The position numbers and the translations under genes were made by a program. From the NCBI GenBank assembly GCA_052387955.1, contig JBQTIQ010000062.1, positions 1 through 50,170 of the forward strand: a stretch of DNA of 50,170 bases. The letters are read 5' to 3'. A model generated the notes under the pieces. The model was given only the letters and a program-made list of their open reading frames with translations, made no database searches and had not been told where the DNA came from. Below are positions 35,451 to 43,683 of this stretch, piece by piece (the first letter of the stretch is position 1; every line of letters starts with the position of its first letter). Origin of the DNA: JBQTIQ01 sp052387955. Lineage in GTDB: Bacteria; Actinomycetota; Acidimicrobiia; Acidimicrobiales; JACDCH01.

Positions 35451-35511
35451 CGGCTCACGAGCCGACGTCGGCCCTGTGAGGTCCGAGGTGCCAGAGCCGC
35501 GAACACCTCGG
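35451..35511. promoter_or_regulatory. two inverted repeats upstream of the nitrate reductase
   Basis: CGGCTC-AC-GAGCCG is a perfect palindrome at 35451-35464, and CCGAGGTG (35483-35490) mirrors CACCTCGG (35504-35511) across 13 bases. They lie roughly 90-150 bases upstream of the GTG start at 35360, where regulator sites for a nitrate- or molybdate-controlled promoter would be expected. Assignment is inference. Confidence 0.35.
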
Positions 35512-35549
35512 GCCGACCGCCCGAGCGCCAACTCGCCCGGAGGCGCTGG

Positions 35550-35566
35550 GTGGGGCGCAGCCCCAC
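35550..35566 (-). terminator. hairpin after modC
   Basis: GTGGGGC/GCCCCAC with a 3-nt loop begins 26 bases past the modC stop on the minus strand. No T tract follows. It could end the modABC transcript before the nitrate reductase promoter. Confidence 0.45.
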
Positions 35567-35591
35567 GACAGGTACGGCCTCGGGACTCGTA

Positions 35592-36647
35592 TCAGTGTTC
35601 GTAGACCGTGAGGTCGACGGCCTTGACGGTGGCCCACACGGCCGCCCCCGGGGCCAGGTCGAGCTCGGCGACTGCCGCCGGGGTGACCTCGGCAGTGACC
35701 GCCACCGGACCGGTCAGCGTGACGCGGACCCGGTCGCGGTCGGCTTCCAGATCGCCCACCACCGCCGGCCACGAATTGCGGGGGCTGCCCTCGGGCTGCT
35801 GTCGGTGCAGGGCGATGGCCTGGGGCCGCACGGCAACGGCGACATCGGGGCCAGGGAGCGGAGCGGCGACGGTCAGGACCGCACCGGAGCCGAGACGGAC
35901 AGCGCGGTCCCCACAGGCGGTGCCGTGCAGCAGGTTGATGCCGACGAGCTCGGCGACGTAGCGCGACGCCGGCCGGGCGGTGACGTCGGCCGGCGTCCCG
36001 GTCTGGGTGATGTGGCCGTCTTCCACGATGACAAGCCGGTCGGCGAGGACGAGGGCGTCGACGGGGTCGTGGGTGACCAGCAGGCGCCCGCCGGAGAACG
36101 TGGCCAGGTGACGCCGCAGCTCGGTGCGGACCCGCATGCGGGTGCTGGCGTCGAGGGCGGCGAGCGGTTCGTCCAGGAGCAGCAGCCGGGGATCGGTGGC
36201 GAGCGCCCGGGCGAGGGCGACGCGTTGGGCCTGGCCGCCGGACAGGGCGCGGGGCCTGGCGTCGGCGTGGGCGGCGAGGTCGAAGCGGTCGAGCCAACGG
36301 CGGGCCTCGGATCTGGCGTCAGCCCGGGTGCGGCCCCGACAGCGGAGCCCGAAAGCGACGTTGTCCACCGCGCTGAGGCGAGGGAACAAGAGGTAGTCCT
36401 GGAAGACGAAGCCGATCGGCCGCTCGGTGGTGGGGACGAAGGCGCCGGTGCCGGGCTGGTCGAGGACCATGCCGTCGAGTTCGATCCTTCCCTCATCGAG
36501 GGGCTGAAGACCGGCGATCGCCCGCAGCACGGTGGTCTTGCCGGCGCCGTTGGGCCCGAGAAGGGCGACGGTCTCTCCCGCCGCCGCGGTGAGCTCGATG
36601 TCGAGGCCGAGGCAGCCGAGGCGGACCTTCACATGGGCGTCGAGCAA
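35592..36647 (-). CDS. modC: ModC, molybdate ABC transporter ATP-binding protein
   Basis: 351 residues. ABC ATPase domain with Walker A LGPNGAGKTT (30-39), Q-loop VFQDYLLFPRL, signature ALSGGQAQRVALARAL, Walker B LLLLDEPLAALD and switch LVTHDPVD. The C-terminal 130 residues form the TOBE oxyanion-sensing domain (VAVAVRPQAIALHR, RVRVTLTGPVAVTAEV), which is specific to ModC-type and related importers. The TTG start at 36647 directly abuts the modB TGA with no gap; GTG 36632 is an alternative. Confidence 0.92.
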   Translation of the reverse strand: MLDAHVKVRLGCLGLDIELTAAAGETVALLGPNGAGKTTVLRAIAGLQPLDEGRIELDGMVLDQPGTGAFVPTTERPIGFVFQDYLLFPRLSAVDNVAFGLRCRGRTRADARSEARRWLDRFDLAAHADARPRALSGGQAQRVALARALATDPRLLLLDEPLAALDASTRMRVRTELRRHLATFSGGRLLVTHDPVDALVLADRLVIVEDGHITQTGTPADVTARPASRYVAELVGINLLHGTACGDRAVRLGSGAVLTVAAPLPGPDVAVAVRPQAIALHRQQPEGSPRNSWPAVVGDLEADRDRVRVTLTGPVAVTAEVTPAAVAELDLAPGAAVWATVKAVDLTVYEH

Positions 36648-37460
36648 TCAGACCGCCAGCCAACGGTCCCGCAGCGGGAGGAGAACGGCGAGCGACACCG
36701 CGATGAGGACGAGCGACAGGGCGATGGCGGCATCGCGATCGGACTCGAGGGCCAGGAAGACGGCCAGGGGCATGGTCTGGGTGCGGCCCTGGAGGTTCCC
36801 GGCGAACGTGACGGTGGCGCCGAACTCGCCGAGGGCACGCGCCCAGCACAGGACGGCTCCGGCGATGATCGACGGTGCCGCATTGGGGACCGTCACGCGC
36901 CGGAAGATCACCCAACGGCTCGCACCGAGCGTGGCCGCGGCGTCCTCGTAGCGAACGTCGGCCCCCCGGAGCCCGGCCTCGACGGTGAGTACCAGGAACG
37001 GCAGGGCGACGAATGTGTTGGCGGCGACCACGCCCCAGGTCGAGAACGGGAGCAGGAAGCCGGTCGAGTCGTACACCGGGCCGCCGAGCAGGCCACGGCG
37101 ACCGAAGGCGAACAGCAGGGCCGCTCCCCCGACCACCGGTGGCAGCACCATCGGAAGCGTGATGAGCGCACGGGCCGCGGCCCGCCCCCGGAACAAGGTG
37201 CGGGCCAGTACCCAGGCCAACGGGATGCCGACCACCAACGCGATCGCAGTGGCGGCGAAAGCAGTGGTGATGCTCAGCCGGAGGGCGTCGGTGACCACGG
37301 GCCGGCCGATGAGCTCACCGAGGTCACTCCACGGCGCCCGCTGCAGAAGGGCGACGAACGGAACGGCGATGTAGACGACGGCGACCAGCGCGAGGGGGAC
37401 GACCGGCCAGGGGGCCCGCCCGGGCGACGACCTGCCCTTCGTGGGTCGCGCCGTCTTCAC
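36648..37460 (-). CDS. modB: ModB, molybdate ABC transporter permease
   Basis: 270 residues with about six membrane helices and the permease EAA loop (ATLGASRWVIFRRVTVPNAA). ALGEFGATVTFAGNLQGRTQ and TMPLAVFLALE are the ModB/CysT-type blocks that mark molybdate or sulfate permeases. The GTG start at 37460 is the last sense codon of modA, giving a GTGA overlap. Context (modA before, TOBE-bearing modC after, nitrate reductase next) decides for molybdate. Confidence 0.93.
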   Translation of the reverse strand: MKTARPTKGRSSPGRAPWPVVPLALVAVVYIAVPFVALLQRAPWSDLGELIGRPVVTDALRLSITTAFAATAIALVVGIPLAWVLARTLFRGRAAARALITLPMVLPPVVGGAALLFAFGRRGLLGGPVYDSTGFLLPFSTWGVVAANTFVALPFLVLTVEAGLRGADVRYEDAAATLGASRWVIFRRVTVPNAAPSIIAGAVLCWARALGEFGATVTFAGNLQGRTQTMPLAVFLALESDRDAAIALSLVLIAVSLAVLLPLRDRWLAV

Positions 37461-38281
37461 ACGTCGTCGAAGCCGTAGGAGCCGAGGATCTCCTGGCCCT
37501 CATCGGAGAGCACGAAGGCCACGAACGCCACGGCCCCGTCGGCGTTGGGGGCCCCGGTCAGGGCGGCCACGGGATAGGTGGCGATCACGTTCTGGTCGGC
37601 GGGGATGTCCACCCCGTCCACGGCATCGCCAGCAGCGAGCACGTCGGTCCGGTAGACGATCCCGGCGTCCAGCTCGCCGGCCTCGACCTTGGTGAGCAGC
37701 GACCGCACGTCGGGCTCGTTGGTATCGACGGCCGGGGTCACACCGGCCGTGGCCAGCGCCTGGCGACCGAACTGCCCGCACGGCACCTCCTCGGCGCACA
37801 GACCGATCAGCAGGTCGCCGTCGGCGAAGTCGGCGAGGCCGTCGACGCCGGCCGGGTTCCCTGCCGGCACCGCGATCTGGAGTTGGTTGGCCACGAAGTC
37901 CGCTGCGCCCGAGGCTTCGCCGCCGTCGACCACCTGGTCCATGTTCGACTGGTTGGCCGAGGCGAACACGTCGACGGGCGCGCCCGAGAGGATCTGCTCG
38001 CGGAGCGCCGAGGACCCGGCGAAGTTGAACTCAACGGTGACGTCGGGGTTGGCGGCCTCGAATGCCGAGCCGATCTCCCCGAAGGCGTCGGTCAGCGACG
38101 CCGCCGCGAACACCGTGATCGTGCCGGCGAGGGCCGGCGCCGACGCCGTCGTCGGCCTCGAGGCGGTCGATCCGTCCGTCTCGGTCGGGGCGCCCACGAC
38201 GTCGTCGTCGTCTCCACAGGCAGCGAACAGGAGCCCCGGGATGCAGGCGACGGCTAGGAGGTGCACAAGGCGGCGCTGCAT
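37457..38281 (-). CDS. modA: ModA, molybdate-binding lipoprotein
   Basis: 274 residues. Signal peptide and lipobox (LLFAAC, Cys22), an Asp-rich and Thr/Ser/Ala linker, then the ModA domain: TITVFAAASLTDAFGEIGSA with the oxyanion-binding Ser, FNFAGSSALREQILSGAPVD, VFASANQSNMDQVV, LTKVEAGELDAGIVYRTDVL. It captures molybdate (or tungstate) outside the membrane for ModBC. ATG 38281 follows GGAGG. The upstream 109-base gap carries a candidate operator and promoter. Confidence 0.94.
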   Translation of the reverse strand: MQRRLVHLLAVACIPGLLFAACGDDDDVVGAPTETDGSTASRPTTASAPALAGTITVFAAASLTDAFGEIGSAFEAANPDVTVEFNFAGSSALREQILSGAPVDVFASANQSNMDQVVDGGEASGAADFVANQLQIAVPAGNPAGVDGLADFADGDLLIGLCAEEVPCGQFGRQALATAGVTPAVDTNEPDVRSLLTKVEAGELDAGIVYRTDVLAAGDAVDGVDIPADQNVIATYPVAALTGAPNADGAVAFVAFVLSDEGQEILGSYGFDDV

Positions 38282-38345
38282 GGTCCTCCAGGAATGAACG
38301 GCATTTCGCTTGCAAGAGCCAGGTTAGACCGGCGGAGCGCGGGCG

Positions 38346-38356
38346 ATCCTTAGGAT
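38346..38356. promoter_or_regulatory. palindrome upstream of modA
   Basis: ATCCTTAGGAT is a perfect odd palindrome about 65 bases before the modA start, inside GCGATCC direct repeats. CTTGCAAG at 38309-38316 is a second, shorter palindrome nearer the gene. Either could bind the HTH-TOBE regulator; this is inference from position only. Confidence 0.3.
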
Positions 38357-38390
38357 TGCGATCCACGGCCGACCATCCCCCGACGGCCGT

Positions 38391-41300
38391 TCAGCCCAGC
38401 GCGTTCACCTTGGCGGCGAGGCCGTCGAGGCTGTGCTCGGCGCACAGGGCCAGGGACCGCGCCACCAGGTCGCCGACCCGGTCGGCGTCACCGGGTTGGT
38501 CACGGTGGTGGAGCACCTCGGCCAGGTGGAAGGCGGACCGGGCCTCGTGGGGACGGGCACCGCAGCGGGCGTGGGCCAACAGCGCCGCTTCGAGATGGGC
38601 GGCGGCGCCGTCGATGTTGCCCAGTCGGGCTGCCAGTCGGCCGACCTGGACGTGCAACGAACCCCAGAAGACGACCCCGGTGCCGGCCACGACCAGCGCA
38701 TCGGCGTGCGCCTCGAGGCGGGCGAGCCGGCCGCTGGCGCTGGGGACGCCGACGAGCGCGGACACCTCGGCCCACTGGGCGCTGATCGGTTCCCAGGCCC
38801 AGTTGCGTCCCGGTTCGAAGCCCCGCTGCTCGGCCAGGGCGCGGGCACCGGCCCGGTCCCCGGTCTCGGCCAGGGCCAGCGCCGCCAACGGCACGAGGGG
38901 CTCGTTGCCGGCGACGGCGGCGGCTGTCGCCAGGGGCTCGTGCAGCTCGTCCAGGCGGCCCTGGTCGCGCCGGAGCCAGAACAACAGGGAGAGCCGGCGC
39001 CATTCGCCGCCCCACCAGCCCGAGGTCTCACCGCACGCGTCCCGGGCCGCTTCGCAGAGGCGTTCGGCGTCGCCGTAGCGGCCCTTGAATGCGGCCCACA
39101 TGGCGTCCTGCAGGTCGAGCTGGGCCACCAGTTCGGGGGCGCGTACGACCGCCCGCAGCTCACAGCTGCGGGCCAGGACGGCGGCGGCGTCGGCAACGTG
39201 CCCACCCCGTAGGAGCAGCGGGATGCGCTGGGCGAGCGTGGTCGTCTCGATCTCGGGGCTGAGGCCGGGCACGGCCAGGATCTCGGCGGTGACCTCCAGG
39301 CGCTCGTCCTCGAACCCCGGCGCCCAGCACGTCATGGCCAGGTTGTTCAGGGTCCGGACCAGCAGTTCGGGGTCGCCCAGACGGCGGGCGACGCCCACGG
39401 CGCGACGAGCGAGGGCGTGGCCTTCGGGGCGCCGGCGCCCGTAGTAGAGCTCGACGCCGAGGGCCCCGAGAGCCTGGGCCCGCAGGCTGCCGTCGTTGAG
39501 CGGCAACATGGCGACGGCGCGGTCGAGGACCGCCACGTTGGCCTCGTCGACGTAGCCGTAGGGGCGCTGGTTCCACAGCGTGATGGCGCCGTAGACCGAT
39601 GCCGCCCGGGCCATGCGTTCGGGGTCGTCGAGGCGCTGGGCGATCTCGGCGGCCTCGTCCTGGGCGGTCTGGGCGCCGGCGGCGTCACCGGCCCGGCGGC
39701 GGGCATGGCTGAGGTGCTGGAGCAGGTCGAACCGGGTACTCGGGTCGGTGCCGCCGGCCCGGCCGTGGGCGGCCAGGACCGCCTCCCAGGCGAGGGCGGC
39801 TTCGTCGTCGGCGCCGTGGCCGGTCGCCTGCCGGGCGGCGACCGCGGCCCACCGCACGGCCTGGGGGCCGGTGCCGAGGGGGAGGGCGTGGCCGTAGTGG
39901 TGGGCGAGGGCGGCAGGGTCGCCCGCCCCGTCGACGTCGATGGCCTGGGCCAGGGCGGCGTGGACCTGGGCCCGGGACTCTCCGTCGAGCTGGGCCAGCA
40001 ACGTCTCGGCCAGCGATCGGGACGAGAGGGCGAAGTGGCCGGGCCGCATCGGGTCGGCCAGCACCAGGCCGCTGACGAAGGCCGGGTCGAGCCGGTCGAA
40101 GGCGGTGGCGGCGTCGACGTCGAACGCCCGGCCCAGGACGTCGAGGTCGATGTCGCCGCCCGCCACCGCCATGACCGTCAGGACGTCTCCGGTGCTGGCC
40201 GGCAGTCGGGCGAGCCGGCGCATCAGCACCTCGCCGGCGCTGGCGCACGCTCCCAGCAGGAGTGGCCCGCCGGCAGGGGTGCCGTCGGCCGCGGCCGGCG
40301 TAGCAACGCCTCCCAGGCGCTCGTCGGCGCGCACCAACCGACCCTCGCTCTGCAGCAGTTGCACGAGCTCGGACAGGAAGAGCGGGTTGCCGCCAGTTCG
40401 GTCGTGGACCGGGCCGGCCGCACGCTCCCCCACCCCGGTACCGGTGACCGCGTCGAGGTACGCCTCGACCCCGGCCCGATCGATCGGCCCGAGCGAGACC
40501 CGGGCGCGAGCGGCGTTCGACAGGGGTCGTGACAGCGCCGCCCACGGCGTCGCGCCGGCCGCGTCGAGGCGGTGCGTGGCCACCACCACCACGGCCATCG
40601 ACGACAGTTCGGGCGTCAGGGCCAGCAACAGGCGCAACGACGACCGGTCGGCCAGCTCGACATCGTCGAGCACGATCATCACCGGTCCCAGCGCCGCCCG
40701 GCGGGACAGGAAGCCGGTGACGGCCTCGTGCAGCCGGCGCCGAGCGGCGAACGGCTCGCCTCCCAGCGGCTCAGGAGGACCGAAGCGGGCCTCGAGCTCG
40801 GGGCCGAGGTGGGCCAGCAACGGCCCGTCCTCGCCGACCGCGTCCGCCGCGCCCGCCGCCGGCGGTCCCGCCTCGGCGGGGACGAAAGGGTCGGGCCGGG
40901 GCCCGGCCAGTAGCGCCAGGGCCGGCCCCCAGGGCCGGAAGCCGACGGGGCCGGCGCCGATGGAGCAGCGGCCCCAGCCCACCGTGAAGCCGGCGGAGCG
41001 AGCAGCCGAGCCCAGCACCTCACACAACCGGGTCCGCCCGGTACCGGCCTCACCGGCCACCAGCACCAGCCCGCCGGTACCCTTGCGGGCCGCGGCCACC
41101 GCCGACGCCAACGCGGACTGGGGACCGCCCCGGCCCACGAAGGCAGGGCCGGCGATCATCGTCGGCGGACGGGCCTCGGTACCACCGTCGCCGTCGCCAT
41201 CGCCGCCGCCAGAGCCGTGGTTGTCGGCTTCGTTGTCCTCGGTGGCGCCGGCCGCGGTGCCGGCGTCGGCGACCGGCTGCCAGTCGAGCCCCGGGTCGTG

Positions 41301-42041
41301 CTCCTTGATCTGGAGCTCGAGCATCTCGAGGCCCGGGGCCGTGCCCCCTCCGGTGGTGACGAGGGAGCGGTGAGCTTCGGCGATGGTGGCCAGCGCGTCG
41401 GCCTGGCGCCCCACCCGGTACAGGGCCACGGCCAGCAGGTGCCATCCCCGCTCGTCGAAGGGCTGCTCGACCACGAAGTTCTCGAGGCTGGGGATGACGC
41501 TGTGGTTCTTGCCCTGGGCGACCAGCGCCTCGGCTCGGGAGCCGAGCGCCCCGAGGCGAAGGGTCGCCAGCCGGCGCCCTTCGGCGCGGACGTAGGGCTC
41601 CTCGCCGACGTCGCCGAAAGGCTCCCCCTGCCAGAGACCGAGGGCGACGTCGAAGGCCGCCTCGGCCCCGGCGCGGTCACCGGCGGCCATCATCCGCTGC
41701 CCGGCGCTCAGCCGGTCCTCGAACTCCCGCACGTCGATGTCGGCGGGGGGGACGGCCAGCACGTAGCCGGGAGGGCGGCTGACCAACACGTGGGGTGGGG
41801 CGCCCGGCGCGCGACCGGGCTCCAACGCCCGGCGCAGGGTGGAGAGGTGAACGGTCAGGGCGGCGGTCGCCGCCGCCGGCTGCTGGCCCGGCCACAGGTC
41901 GGCCAACAATCGGTCGAGGGGCACGACCTGGTTGGCGTGCAGGAGCAGGTAGCCGAGGACGGCGCGTGCCTTCGGAGGGCCGACGTCGACGACGACCGGG
42001 CCGTCGATGACCGTGACAGGGCCCAGGACTCTGAACTTCAC
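38391..42041 (-). CDS. SARP/AfsR-family regulator with AAA ATPase and TPR-like C-terminus
   Basis: 1216 residues. Residues 1-95 are an OmpR-type winged helix (RVLGPVTVIDGPVVVDVGPP, ARAVLGYLLLHANQVVPLDR). About 100-245 is the bacterial transcriptional activation domain (VREFEDRLSAG, GLWQGEPFGDV, GWHLLAVALYRVGRQADALA). After a Gly/Asp-rich linker a STAND-type ATPase begins at 300 with AFVGRGG and Walker A GEAGTGRT (330-337), Walker B VMIVLDDVELAD; the rest is helical TPR-like. Arg336 replaces the usual Walker A Lys. AfsR-like proteins control secondary metabolism or development; no biosynthetic cluster is visible here. GTG 42041. It lies just upstream of modA on the same strand. Confidence 0.9.
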   Translation of the reverse strand: MKFRVLGPVTVIDGPVVVDVGPPKARAVLGYLLLHANQVVPLDRLLADLWPGQQPAAATAALTVHLSTLRRALEPGRAPGAPPHVLVSRPPGYVLAVPPADIDVREFEDRLSAGQRMMAAGDRAGAEAAFDVALGLWQGEPFGDVGEEPYVRAEGRRLATLRLGALGSRAEALVAQGKNHSVIPSLENFVVEQPFDERGWHLLAVALYRVGRQADALATIAEAHRSLVTTGGGTAPGLEMLELQIKEHDPGLDWQPVADAGTAAGATEDNEADNHGSGGGDGDGDGGTEARPPTMIAGPAFVGRGGPQSALASAVAAARKGTGGLVLVAGEAGTGRTRLCEVLGSAARSAGFTVGWGRCSIGAGPVGFRPWGPALALLAGPRPDPFVPAEAGPPAAGAADAVGEDGPLLAHLGPELEARFGPPEPLGGEPFAARRRLHEAVTGFLSRRAALGPVMIVLDDVELADRSSLRLLLALTPELSSMAVVVVATHRLDAAGATPWAALSRPLSNAARARVSLGPIDRAGVEAYLDAVTGTGVGERAAGPVHDRTGGNPLFLSELVQLLQSEGRLVRADERLGGVATPAAADGTPAGGPLLLGACASAGEVLMRRLARLPASTGDVLTVMAVAGGDIDLDVLGRAFDVDAATAFDRLDPAFVSGLVLADPMRPGHFALSSRSLAETLLAQLDGESRAQVHAALAQAIDVDGAGDPAALAHHYGHALPLGTGPQAVRWAAVAARQATGHGADDEAALAWEAVLAAHGRAGGTDPSTRFDLLQHLSHARRRAGDAAGAQTAQDEAAEIAQRLDDPERMARAASVYGAITLWNQRPYGYVDEANVAVLDRAVAMLPLNDGSLRAQALGALGVELYYGRRRPEGHALARRAVGVARRLGDPELLVRTLNNLAMTCWAPGFEDERLEVTAEILAVPGLSPEIETTTLAQRIPLLLRGGHVADAAAVLARSCELRAVVRAPELVAQLDLQDAMWAAFKGRYGDAERLCEAARDACGETSGWWGGEWRRLSLLFWLRRDQGRLDELHEPLATAAAVAGNEPLVPLAALALAETGDRAGARALAEQRGFEPGRNWAWEPISAQWAEVSALVGVPSASGRLARLEAHADALVVAGTGVVFWGSLHVQVGRLAARLGNIDGAAAHLEAALLAHARCGARPHEARSAFHLAEVLHHRDQPGDADRVGDLVARSLALCAEHSLDGLAAKVNALG

Positions 42042-42191
42042 GAGGAGACCTTCGCCTCCCTCCAGGGCACAAGGGCTCGTCGGCGCATGATCGCCGACGG
42101 TACCGCCTGCATACCTCCGACTCGGCGATCCCGCAGGGCGGCGCCCACCCTCGTCACCACGAGAGCGGACTGGTCGAAGGCCCCGCCGGGG

Positions 42192-43460
42192 CTACTCGGC
42201 CGGGAGGGGGGCGGTGACCGGGACCGGGGCGAGCGGGGCCCGTCGGGTGACCAGGACGACGATGAGCCCGACGGCGACGCCGGCGGCGAGAAGGCCCAAG
42301 GTGGAATAACCGGCGCCGGCCACGACCACCCCGGCGAGGACCCCACCGGTCCCGCCCATCAACCCCATCGACATGTCGGCCACGCCCTGGACGTCCGCCC
42401 GCTCCTCGGGGGCCAGGGCACCGGTGAGCAACGAGCTCCCGGAGATGGTCGCCATGCTCCAGCCCAGGCCGAGGAGCACCAGGGCCGCCCCCACCAGCAG
42501 GTGGTCGTTGCCCGACACCGCGGCCAGCACCGCGGCCGAGGCCAGCGTTGCGCCTGCCCCGTAGGCGACCTTCATCGGCCCGGACCGGTCGGCCAGCACC
42601 CCGAACACCGGCGCCACGGCGTACATGCCGGCGATGTGGACCGACATGACCAGGCCGACCATGGCCAACGAATCGCCGTGCCCTCGCAGGTGCAGCGGCG
42701 TCATCGTCATGACCGAGACCATCACGCCCTGCGCCACCGCCATCGTGGCCAGGCCTGCGGTGGCATCGGACGACTGGAGGATCCGGGCGAACTGGGCCTT
42801 CACCGGAGACCGGCGCCGGGCCCCGCCGCCGTCGTCGAGGAGGCCGGCCACGGCCATGGGGTCGGGCCGGAGCCGGCTGCCGACGACGCAGGCCGCCGCC
42901 GCCGCCCAGAAGAAGGCCAGCACGAACGGCCCCGCCAACGGGGTCACCCCGATGCGTTCGGCCAGCGCCCCCGAAGGGCTGAGCAGGTTGGGGCCGGCGA
43001 CCGCACCCACCGTGGTGGCCCACACGACCGTCGAGATGGCGCGGGCGCGGTGCCCGGGGGGCGCCAGGTCGGCGGCGGCGTAGCGGGCCAGCAGGTTCGA
43101 GGCGTTGCCGGCGCCGAAGAGCATCATCCCCACCAGGAGCAGCAGGAAACCGTTGACCTCGGCGGCGACCACAGCCGTGGCCGCCCCGCCGGCGGCGACC
43201 AGGTACCCCCGGGTGAGCCCGGCCCGACGACCTCGGCGGGCCATGGTCCGCGACAGCGGCACGGCGGCCCCCGCGGCGCCGAAGGCGAAGGCGGCGAAGG
43301 CCAGGCCGGCGTACGTGTCGCGACCCAGGATGTCCTTCGCCAGCAACGAGCCGACCGAGATCCCGATACCGATGGCGGCTCCCCCCAGCACCTGACCGGC
43401 TACCAGCACGCGCAGCGTGTGGCGTTGCACGTCGGCCACACCGGCGGGCCAGGTCGTCAT
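42192..43460 (-). CDS. MFS transporter
   Basis: 422 residues from ATG 43460 (MTTWPAGVADVQRHTLRVL); the frame extends upstream only through repeat sequence. About twelve hydrophobic helices, the MFS loop motif between helices 2 and 3 (SRTMARRGRRAGLTRG), a central hydrophilic loop (GLLDDGGGARRRSPVK) and the second-half equivalent GVLADRSGPMKVAYG. It looks like a drug or metabolite exporter of the DHA type, but the substrate is unknown. It is divergent from the lipoprotein gene at 43684. Confidence 0.9.
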   Translation of the reverse strand: MTTWPAGVADVQRHTLRVLVAGQVLGGAAIGIGISVGSLLAKDILGRDTYAGLAFAAFAFGAAGAAVPLSRTMARRGRRAGLTRGYLVAAGGAATAVVAAEVNGFLLLLVGMMLFGAGNASNLLARYAAADLAPPGHRARAISTVVWATTVGAVAGPNLLSPSGALAERIGVTPLAGPFVLAFFWAAAAACVVGSRLRPDPMAVAGLLDDGGGARRRSPVKAQFARILQSSDATAGLATMAVAQGVMVSVMTMTPLHLRGHGDSLAMVGLVMSVHIAGMYAVAPVFGVLADRSGPMKVAYGAGATLASAAVLAAVSGNDHLLVGAALVLLGLGWSMATISGSSLLTGALAPEERADVQGVADMSMGLMGGTGGVLAGVVVAGAGYSTLGLLAAGVAVGLIVVLVTRRAPLAPVPVTAPLPAE

Positions 43461-43510
43461 CGGCGCCGGCCAGCGGGGCGCACCCGTCCATCCCGGCCGG
43501 ACGGGCCGGC

Positions 43511-43639
43511 GCTCGCACCATCGGCCTGCAGCCCTCGCTCCGCTCGCACTGCCTTCATCCCGTAGGGCTGCCCGCGCCCGGCGCCGGCACACGAGCGGGC
43601 TCTCGCGCCGTCGGCCTGCAGTTCCCGCTCCGCTCGCAC
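43511..43639. repeat. intergenic repeat family B (two direct copies 90 bp apart)
   Basis: The segments 43511-43549 and 43601-43639 match at 33 of 39 positions, both containing TCGGCCTGCAG and CGCTCCGCTCGCAC. They lie in the 223-base gap between the divergent MFS and lipoprotein genes, so any promoter there must sit around them. The reverse strand yields VRAERxLQADGA-type peptides, probably not translated. Confidence 0.8.
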
Positions 43640-43683
43640 ATGAGCGACTGTACGCCGGCGGGTGGGCGACCGAGAATGGGCGG

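Noticed and set aside
33561..37478. 1305-codon open frame on the plus strand opposite the nitrate reductase and mod genes
   Set aside because: Its composition is Gly/Arg/Glu/His-rich with no domain, and it mirrors the third-position GC bias of the real minus-strand genes, which have clear motifs throughout.
38391..42041. A secondary-metabolite gene cluster expected near the SARP regulator
   Set aside because: Neighbours are transport, molybdenum and exported proteins; no PKS, NRPS, terpene or RiPP enzyme was seen.
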